In this document: piece after piece, positions 56,836 to 64,000 of the stretch | How the letters are laid out: each line of letters begins with the position of its first letter | Position numbering within the stretch: the stretch's first letter is position 1 | NCBI GenBank assembly: GCA_036971615.1 | Contig: JAYKKR010000007.1 | Span: 1,860,001-1,924,000, forward strand | Length of the DNA stretch: 64,000 bases | From: Amyloporia xantha | Taxonomy: Eukaryota > Basidiomycota > Agaricomycetes > Polyporales > Adustoporiaceae | Direction of reading: 5' to 3' | Position numbers and translations under genes: made by a program | Notes under the pieces: model-generated | Database searches by the model: none | Told to the model about the DNA's origin: nothing | What the model saw: only the letters and a program-made list of their open reading frames with translations

Positions 56836-58371
56836 CTATGGGGACATCCCCTCCCCAGGGGCGGTTGTTGAATCCATCGAGACATCTGCAGGCTCATCGC
56901 CCGCACCAGTACCTGCACCAGTTTCGGCGCTCAGCCTAGCCTCTCTCCGAGCATCCGCTTTCGCCTTCAGTTCATCGACCTCGGCGGTCAATTTAGCCTG
57001 CGTGTCCCAGATTTCATTATTAAATATGCAAAATCGGGAAGAGACCGACGAACCAGTTTCTCTTCAAGGTTGGTTTTGTCAAACACAGAAAATGGCGGAG
57101 GTGGCTGCACGAACTCCTTTTTGCGACCTTTAAATGGGTATTGCAAGGGGTTGTCAGGAACCAGCTAGTGCGTACTAATATGTATGACGTACCGAATGCC
57201 GCGAACATGAAGACTTCGTTCATGAACTCGTGATTCCGTTTGTAGCGCGTGAGCGCCAACGTTCGAGTCGAGATCATGTCACTCTCATCTAACCATATCG
57301 GATGCAGTGAGAAACATACGGCGCCATGTTCAGAGGCCGAATTACCTGCAGAGTCGTCATCATCTGTCCTCCCTGGCGGTGGCGCCTGACGCTTCAAACC
57401 AGTGACATCGATTAACATACCACAGCTTGTTACTCTAAAACAGAAGGAAGCACTCACCGCGCTGATACTCCCACTGCGATCTCTCTGGTTCCTCCTTTCC
57501 AATGCCTCAAGGTTGCTGTTCTGCTGTGCTAGAAGCGCTTGAGGGTTCCCGGGAACACCCATCCCTCCACTGAAACTTATGTTGGGCTGGCGCTCCACCA
57601 CGCCTGGAGCAGCGTTCGTGTTCGGGTAGATCTTCTGGCCAATCTTCTCCCCCATGACAAAAACAGCTGGCTCGTTTATAGGGCGGAGAGGATAGGAGCG
57701 CACAGGTTGGTTCAATGATGGTATAATAGCTGCCGAAGAAGAGATGATTGATGTATTAGTCATTGACGGGAGGAATCAGGCATGTAGGTAGATATGGAGA
57801 TGCCATTGACGTACACGCAGGAGTGCCGCGCCCGTAGTGAATGAGAACGAGTTGCGGGTGACCGCCCTTGTGCAAACGGAAACGCCGCCGGACGCGCCAC
57901 GCAGCGTTGTCTTGAGAGCCTGGAATGAAACCATACTTGACCTCCATCACTTCAAGTTCCTGCGCCGGAACATCCCAGTAAGCGCTTATCTCCACCGCGG
58001 GGACAGTAGCAAGGACGTAAATAGTTGAAAGAGAAGAGAGCTCACTCGACCATTGCCCGCGGGGATAACAGCTTTCTGCTCCTGATCCTGGTAGCGTATG
58101 CCGTCTGGCGGGAATGGCAACTGTTGAGTGAGAAATATCAGGAACATTTGGCCCTCTACATCAACACCCGCGTATTAGTCCACTGATTACGGCAAGCACA
58201 CCGCTCACCTGAAGGTTTGTCAATGTAGCCCCAGACAAACGCTGTGTGCTGGGCGAGATGTGTGGCTCGAAGAAGCATAGAAACAGCGGCTTCGTATGTA
58301 ACGCTAGGCTGTGGACCGAAAGTGTCCGGGTGTCTTAAACATATCCCATCATGATGACTTTGACCAGCCAT
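56836..58371 (-). CDS. ssr4: SWI/SNF and RSC complex subunit Ssr4-like
   Basis: Ssr4 is a fungal subunit of SWI/SNF-type chromatin remodellers. From ATG at 58371: DTFGPQPSVTYEAAVSMLLR, FVWGYIDKPSEGQMFLIFL, LPFPPDGIRYQDQEQK, VMEVKYGFIPGSQDNAAWRV and RRRFRLHKGGHPQLVLIHYG, the pattern of the Ssr4 N-terminal domain. The central part has VMGEKIGQKIYPNTNAAPGV and a Gln/Asn-rich helix. The C-terminal part (STRTLALTRYKRNHEFMNEV, then FDKTNLEEKLAKLTAEVDEL) forms a coiled coil followed by a short acidic/Thr tail ending at the TAG at 56836-56838. Introns were joined by consensus; the one near 57.43 kb is uncertain. The start could lie in an earlier exon. Confidence 0.82.
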
Positions 58372-58684
58372 TCTTCACGCAAAATCCAGGTGGAGGAGTC
58401 GATCTAACCAAGACCTAACGCGTCGACTCGACGAACGCGCTCTTCAAACCTAGTCACGTGTATATCACCAGGACCTAGACGCCTTCTCTTCGGCTCAGGC
58501 TATCGTATGAGTACTGTACTAGAGTCAAGTACTTCAGGACGCCATTGACAATAACACTACAAGCGGCATTCTGGCAAATCTTCTTTGGTTCACAGATGCT
58601 CAGCCGTCAGTAAGATTGGCCTCAAGCAAATTTAAAAGGGGCAGATTCACGTGACCCGCAGGTCCTAAAGTCGACTAACTGTAC

Positions 58685-58737
58685 GTCGTTATTGGGTCCC
58701 TGCCTGAAGTACAGTACTGCAGGGACCCAACAACGAC
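58685..58737. repeat. Inverted repeat / hairpin, 19-bp arms, 15-nt loop
   Basis: Arms 58685-58703 and 58719-58737 pair with one mismatch (GTCGTTATTGGGTCCCTGC against GTCGTTGTTGGGTCCCTGC). Confidence 0.8.
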
Positions 58738-58981
58738 ATTTCGAGTGTGCTACAAGCGGCATTCTGGCCAATTCTCTTGTTGAGTAGCATGCCTCGATGC
58801 ACAGACATCCATATGCAAATTCAGGAGATTAAAGCGATCTTTTTAGACTTGCAATGGCATATCTAATCAAGTTCCAGGAAGTACATAAGCAGTGTGTCAT
58901 TTCACTTACGTGTAGCATTGCTCATCCTTCGAATGAGCGCCCTCGTCAAAAGTTGGTATTGCCATCAGCGTCCAAATTGCG

Positions 58982-58989
58982 TATAAAAG
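58982..58989 (+). promoter_or_regulatory. TATA box of the AIFM2-like gene
   Basis: TATAAAAG, 82 nt before the ATG at 59071. Confidence 0.6.
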
Positions 58990-59070
58990 GATGGCTGTAC
59001 GACGGGACAACCTCTCTTTAACCCTTCTTGATTTCCTCCATTTTACCGCTCACCATCCTATCTAATTATC

Positions 59071-60436
59071 ATGTCGAAGAAGAACGACGACAGGAAGAAC
59101 GTTGTGGTCGTCGGCGGCGGCTTCGTAGGCAGTCTCCTTGCACGCGCTCTCTCGGCCAAGCTCGATGCTTCCAAGCATAACCTCATCCTTATCGACGAGC
59201 GTCCCTACACGCTCAATCTCATCGCTTCCGCCCGTATGGTCGTGACTGACGAGGATCATATCGAAGAGCAAGGGCTCATCCCCTTTGACAAACTCTTCAT
59301 CAAGGGCAATGGTACTTACCATCGTGGAAAGGTCGTTGCTATCGAGGAGACCACCCCTGGAGCAGGTGGAGTTGTCGTACTCAAGGATGGAGAGAGAATA
59401 TCGTATGATGCGCTCGCCCTTGCCACAGGGTCTAGTTGGCCCGGGGCACTGCACTTCCCCGAGCCAGAGTCATTGCAGTCCCACGTCAATGAATGGCGGA
59501 AGAAAATTGCAGATGCGAAGGATATCTATGTCGTTGGCGGGGGTGCAGTAGGAATTGGTGAGTAAACGTATGAAGTCTTCCTGTTCAAATATTTACATAG
59601 ACCTTCCTGCGTAGAATTTGCCGCAGAAATTAGCCACACCCACCCAGTACGTATCTGAAGACTTCCAACATATGTATAACCTTATCGTGCTATTCACAGA
59701 GCAAGAAAGTCACTCTAGTTCATAACGGAGACATGCTCCTCACCTCTGTCTACCCCGAAAAGTACCGTAGGGCCATCGAGAAGCGGGCCATCGCAGCTGG
59801 CGTCAATGTAGTGTTGGGCGAGTACGTCGACCAGTTTCCCGAACCGGGCACCTTGGGCTTGACCACGCGCAAGGGCACGCAGTTTCCCTCTGCAGACCTC
59901 GTCGTGAGTGACTCCGCCTTTCTTGCGATGCAAACCTCCCAGCTCACACGACACCATTGGAATTCAGATCTCTGCTTTTGGTTCTCGCCCAAACACTGAC
60001 TTCCTCACCACGCTGGGCCCTGACGTCCTCGCTGCCGACACCTGTGTCAAAGTGAACCCGACGCTCGAGCTCCCCGCACATCCGGGTGTGTTCGCCGTCG
60101 GCGACATCATTCATTGGAAGGAGTGCAAGCAGGCTGCGAAGGGCAACGCGCACATTCCTGTCGTCGTCTCGAACGTGCTGAGCCACCTGGCGGGTCAGCC
60201 GCTCCAAAAGCAGTACAAAGGCAGCATCGAGATGATTGTCATCCCTATCGGAAAGGTGGGCTTTTGATAGCGACTTTAAGAGCGGCGAGATCTGATATAT
60301 TCCGTGACTGTTGCAGAATGGTGGCGTGTCGTACTTTGACGTCCTGTGGGGCATCATGCTCGGCGACTGGTTCACGCGTTTCGTCAAAGCGAAGGACTTG
60401 TTCGTCAGTAAAGCTAGAGCAGACAGGGGCTTCTGA
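59071..60436 (+). CDS. AIFM2/FSP1-like FAD-dependent oxidoreductase
   Basis: Pyridine-nucleotide-disulphide oxidoreductase fold, AIF-M2 type; relatives reduce quinones with NAD(P)H. The N-terminus is short and charged, then KNVVVVGGGFVGSLLARAL (FAD-binding GxGxxG) and LILIDERPYTLNLIASARM. The second nucleotide motif is DIYVVGGGAVGIEFAAEI, formed across an intron at 59558. SAFGSRPNTDFL and HPGVFAVGDIIHWKECKQAA are the later conserved motifs (the GD contacts FAD). The end reads LWGIMLGDWFTRFVKAKDLF, as in fungal AIFM2. No mitochondrial presequence or myristoylation glycine is evident, so location is open. Five or so introns, each with good ends; catalytic motifs intact. Confidence 0.92.
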
Positions 60437-61119
60437 GCTAGAACTGTCATATTTTTACTCACATTCGGTCTTTACCACTTTACCCTGGGTTAATGGTCGT
60501 GATTAATGGTTGTTTATCCGCGTTCTTCTGCGTTGTTGTGTGTAAATTAGAGAATCCTCGGAGTATTCAGTCTTTGTCCCGAAGTATGATGGTACTGGAT
60601 TGTAGGCCCCTAGTACTCCTTGATCAAAGAGTAATTACAGTTACTCTAGATCTGGAGGGTATGCTTTGGAGCATCATCGAGCATTTCGTATGAAGATCGG
60701 TTGTTCTAGTTGGACAAGCAGGGCCTCAGAATGTACTCGTAAATATGATGCTGCAGCACAGCTATGATAGACTACACCTGTCGTTGTGGTACAAGTCCGC
60801 AGCCGGAGCGCTAGCAGTGCTGGTAAAATATCTCGTAGCGGGTGCGCCTATTCCAAACTGATACAGTGGTCAGCCGCAGTCGCTGTTGAGTTACGCAACT
60901 GCTGATCTTTGCACAAAAAATACACAAGATTCGAAGTACAGACATTTGTTTGCCAGAGTTATGACATTGGTTCGGTTGAGACAGTGTCCAACCTACAATT
61001 GCCACTCAGCTACTCCTACAGCCACATTTTGTACACTCGCTCCCTCCGTGCCACAGCTCACTACACACCGTACACGGATGCGCAGCTTCATGGTCTGCCT
61101 TCGACTCCGAGACGATCAA
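60437..61119. other. Convergent spacer, AIFM2-like gene to aldo/keto reductase
   Basis: No coding region recognised; frames at 60886-61265 (+) lie antisense to, or run into, the reductase 3' end. Confidence 0.5.
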
Positions 61120-62729
61120 TTATTGAGGGTAGTCGTCGAACACGTCGAATGGCAGGCCCCAGCCCTTCGAGGGGTTCACGACACGCTGCGGAGGATGGGA
61201 ACTTGCCGCCTGTTCTAGCTTCTCGAACAGATCATCAGGTAGGGCGGACACTGCGCGCACAATAAAGCATCAGCACGATGGCAGTACAGCGCAGATCAGC
61301 ACTGATAGAAGGCACTGACCGTGGAAGTTCTCCGCGATGCGTGATGGAGTGACACTCTTCGGAAGAACAATAGTCTAGCAGACACGACATATCAGCGAAT
61401 CTGTATCCGTACGAACACCTGTCGGACGACTGACTCCTCGTTGTACATGCCAAGAGATAAGTGCCTGCGCAGGCGTAATGTTGAGCTGGTTTGCGATTGC
61501 TTGCACCTCAGGCACCTGGAGAGTTTCCTTGACCTGTTTGTTGCTACCGAGAGGAGAGTACGCCTCGAGGAGCATGCCGTTCTCCTTCGACCACTTCAAT
61601 AACTCGGGTTGCGGGTTCCAGTAGTTAAGTTCAACCTGGTTGACGGCGGGCTGTACTTTCAGCGAGTTCGCAGTGAGGTTCTGGACCCTGTGGGACAGGG
61701 TGTCAGTGAGTTGTTGAAAGATTATTCCGTCGATGATCAACGCCGCATACCTCTTGATATTGAAGCTGAAATTCGGTCATGGGTTAATCTCGGACAACAT
61801 GCCTGAAACGAATTGGCACGTACTTGCTAATGCCGATGTTTCGGACCTTGCCCTTCTCAACCAATTCCTCGAGCTTCTGCCAGGTCGGATAAGGGTTAGC
61901 GGTAAGCACCTCATCGTATTCAGTGGTGCCCTTCTTGAACGCGACTGGCCTGGTTTCGTAACACCATCAGTAGGTCACAGATGTGACTGAAAAGAGACTG
62001 ACCAGTGCATGAGATATAAGTCGAGGTACTCGGTCCCGAGCTTGCTGAGCGTGTCGTCGAGAGCGGGCTCCACGTCCTCAGGCGCATGGAACGTGTTCCA
62101 GAGCTGGAAGCATGGTCAGGACCTAGGCACATGGTGTGTAATTGCGCAATCACCTTCGAAGTGAGCCAGAGTTCTTCACGCGGGACACCGCTCTCCTTAA
62201 TGGCTTCTCCGACTTCCGCCTCGTTCTGTACAAGCCCCGATAACTTCAGGTTGTCACTCATTGTACAGGCTGCAGATATACTCACCCTATAGATCCATGC
62301 ACCGTCGATGTGTCTGTAACCAGTTGCCAATGCCGTCTTCACAGCTGTGCCAACCTCTCCAGGCGCCGCCTGCCAAACACCTGCGCCAAATGAGCTCTAT
62401 ATCAGAATGCATACCTTCGGATAACGAGCGGTCATACCCAGAGCAACAGCAGGAATCTTGTCTCCTGACGGAAGCGTGTAGTGCGAAGGCAACGATGACA
62501 AGTTGCGGTGGAACCCATGGCAAGGCTTCGAAGCACGCATCTTCGTGCTCGTCCGCGTAAGTAGCCTGAACCCTGCGTAGACGATGGCCATGACTGCAAC
62601 GACACGAGCGACTGCAATGAAGTTCAGAAAGATCCTCTTTCCGCGAGAAATGCGCTGAGACTTGGGGGACTGTTGCTCGTCGACCTCGTCCGGATCGTGA
62701 GTAGATATGGGCTTGTAACCGACAGCCAT
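61120..62729 (-). CDS. Aldo/keto reductase with an N-terminal membrane anchor
   Basis: NADPH-dependent AKR of the D-arabinose/glycerol dehydrogenase-like type. Exons carry [20 protein letters not shown], then [20 protein letters not shown] (catalytic Asp and Tyr), ELWLTSKLWNTF (Lys), [18 protein letters not shown] (His) and KVRNIGIS. Later come [20 protein letters not shown], then [12 protein letters not shown], the segment [32 protein letters not shown] and [19 protein letters not shown] before the TAA at 61120-61122. The full catalytic tetrad is present. Unusually for this cytosolic family, about 70 residues precede the barrel: a polar start ([20 protein letters not shown]), then [20 protein letters not shown], a single predicted membrane segment with a basic flank. 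A start at the later Met (after that segment) would give a normal-length soluble enzyme. Confidence 0.9.
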
Positions 62730-62940
62730 GTGCGGTGTGCGTCGTCCGCAATGACTTCAGCAGCGGTGGTAGTTGTCTAGACGGTCAGCGGTGGTTTATA
62801 ACGGTCGACGTAATGCCGAGGGATCGATATTTATCCGAGGCGCAGGCGATGACGACAACGGACGATAACAGTTGCGGACACCCGTCGTTCCATTGTGAGA
62901 ATCAATAAATGCCGATATTTGTTGCAGAGTGCTAGCACTT
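62730..62940. other. Promoter side of the aldo/keto reductase
   Basis: No gene; upstream region of the reductase up to the foldback element. Confidence 0.4.
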
Positions 62941-63019
62941 TGGTCTCGTACCCAGACCTGTAATGTCGCACTTATTTGCGGTGGTGGGGTGCGACATTAC
63001 AGGTCTGGGTACGAGACCA
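62941..63019. mobile_element. 79-bp foldback MITE with perfect 31-bp inverted repeats and 8-bp target duplication
   Basis: Arms 62941-62971 and 62989-63019 are exact reverse complements (begin TGGTCTCGTACCCAGACCTG), separated by a 17-nt loop. The element is flanked on both sides by TAGCACTT (62933-62940 and 63020-63027), an exact 8-bp direct repeat, as produced by hAT-type transposition. A diverged relative lies at about 63660-63711. Confidence 0.85.
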
Positions 63020-63027
63020 TAGCACTT

Positions 63028-64000
63028 ATACGCAGGAGGTGAAGAAGTCGTTAATACAGCTTGATAGTTGAGTATCCTCTGCTGCTTATAGTCGGACAGT
63101 GTTGGAGTCTAAGAGTCTTATAAGATCTGCGTCCGAGTGATGATCGAGCAGATGGAGGAAGATGGAGGAGGCCTGCAGCATGATGCATTTGATGGTGTAT
63201 CAGACAGGGAAGGGCGCATGTTTACATCAAGATTCAATGAAGGTACGCGTATCATGACAGCCATGTTATAAACGATTCCTTATGCATTCTATAGCGTTCT
63301 CAGTGTGTTGAGTAGACAAATGAATTATGAGACTCGCGACAGACGTGGCGTCAAGGATCAGTATTCACTAGCAAGCCCCCCTTTACCCGAGGCGTCGATC
63401 TGCGGTGTCTGGCACTTGTCATATATCGCGACGAAAGTAAAGGAGGACGTACATGCTGGCAGCAGCTGCGTGATGTTTAGGTCATTTTGGATGCAATTGG
63501 CAATTTTGGCAATGATCCTGAAACAAAAGCTAATAGGCCAGCCTCGTTCCAGAACCTATCCGTTGTAAGAGTCTAAGCAGTCCACACATAGACCTACATA
63601 CGTTGGAGAGATCTGCGGTCCGAGAAATGAATGATTAATGAGTAAGTATATACCGGGGGTGGTCTTGTACCAGACCTTTCGTGCCGTACCCCACCACCGC
63701 GAATAAGAGATGCGGTAGTTGGGTAGGCTACCAGTGCGACATATACTAGTAACCGTCCTCCCTAGACTCGCAAGCCAGTCGTTCGGCCGCGTCGTTCTCG
63801 ATTTGGCAATACTAATAATACCCTGATATGGGTTTTATATTCGGGCGGAGAGCAAATCGAGAAGACGCGTCCTAACGACTGGGCGAACTCGAAGCCATTT
63901 AGCCCAGAGGCCCCGTGAGAAAAAGGACTTCGTGAAATCGTCGCATTCCTCTCTGTGCAGTAACGGCTCGGCGACGTTCAGTGAAGTGTTTGACATCATA
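63028..64000. other. Right-end spacer
   Basis: No gene recognised. The 87-codon frame at 63305-63568 has no features. Contains the diverged relative of the foldback element at 63660-63711. Confidence 0.45.
63660..63711 (-). repeat. Diverged relative of the 79-bp foldback element
   Basis: TGGTCTTGTACCAGACC, then CCCCACCACCGCGAATAAG, matches the minus-strand reading of one arm plus loop of 62941-63019 with several substitutions and small gaps; the second arm is degraded. Confidence 0.6.

Larger units (their letters stand above)
58372..59070. other. Divergent promoter region with repeats and a hairpin
   Basis: Shared upstream region of Ssr4 (-) and the AIFM2-like gene (+). It holds a duplicated segment (CTACAAGCGGCATTCTGGC at 58558 and 58751 regions), a 19-bp-stem hairpin at 58685-58737, and a TATA-like TATAAAAG at 58982-58989. 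Confidence 0.6.

Noticed and set aside
62260..62560. Plus-strand frame over the aldo/keto reductase 5' end
   Set aside because: Antisense to well-supported reductase codons; no protein-like conservation.
63305..63568. 87-codon frame at the right end
   Set aside because: No domain, no start context and no splice-supported extension.

Overview
This window is nuclear DNA from a filamentous fungus, most likely a mushroom-forming basidiomycete (Agaricomycetes). The evidence is the gene structure: genes on both strands are cut by many introns of about 45-70 nt with GT..AG ends and CTRAY-like branch sites. The gene content fits too: a tandem P450 family, an Ssr4-type SWI/SNF subunit, an F-box protein of the basidiomycete type, an arrestin-like adaptor and an ETF beta subunit. 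There are no bacterial operons, rRNA genes or CRISPR arrays. All exon joins were inferred by eye from splice consensus and family conservation.

Layout. 0-7.2 kb: an ABCC-type ABC transporter in many exons. 8.5-9.1 kb: a small secreted Kre9/KNH-like protein. 9.5-10.6 kb (-): a PTPLA/SIW14-like tyrosine phosphatase. 11.9-13.3 kb: a MIF4G-like protein. 13.6-15.1 kb (-): geranylgeranyltransferase-I beta. 16-17.9 kb: an alpha/beta-hydrolase lipase. 18.1-20 kb: an F-box protein with a late frameshift. 20.5-22 kb: mitochondrial processing peptidase beta. 23-24.3 kb: an arrestin-like protein. 24.8-25.9 kb: ETF beta. 26.7-27.3 kb: a DUF202 membrane protein. 27.6-29.3 kb (-): a flavin monooxygenase. 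29.7-30.5 kb: a transposon-like element with identical 156-bp inverted ends. 32.3-33.4 kb: a short-chain dehydrogenase. 33.8-37.8 kb: decayed, repeat-bearing DNA. 38-39.5 kb: a 2OG-Fe(II) oxygenase, facing (tail to tail) a large P-loop ATPase at 39.8-43.2 kb (-) whose C-terminal part looks like a restriction-endonuclease fold. 44.8-56.5 kb: three tandem P450 paralogues, each damaged in a different way; the third is split by a 2.4-kb insertion. 56.8-58.4 kb (-): Ssr4. 59.1-60.4 kb: an AIFM2/FSP1-like oxidoreductase. 61.1-62.7 kb (-): a membrane-anchored aldo/keto reductase. 62.9-63.0 kb: a 79-bp foldback element with an 8-bp target duplication.

The genes do not form one pathway. The first 30 kb is mostly single-copy housekeeping genes. 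The second half is accessory: P450s, oxidoreductases, transposon remnants and the ATPase-nuclease candidate. The most notable observations are the ATPase plus nuclease-like protein, the serially inactivated P450 array, two inverted-repeat mobile elements, and a set of 8-15-nt microexons, one carrying most of an ABC signature motif and one carrying an ABC D-loop.
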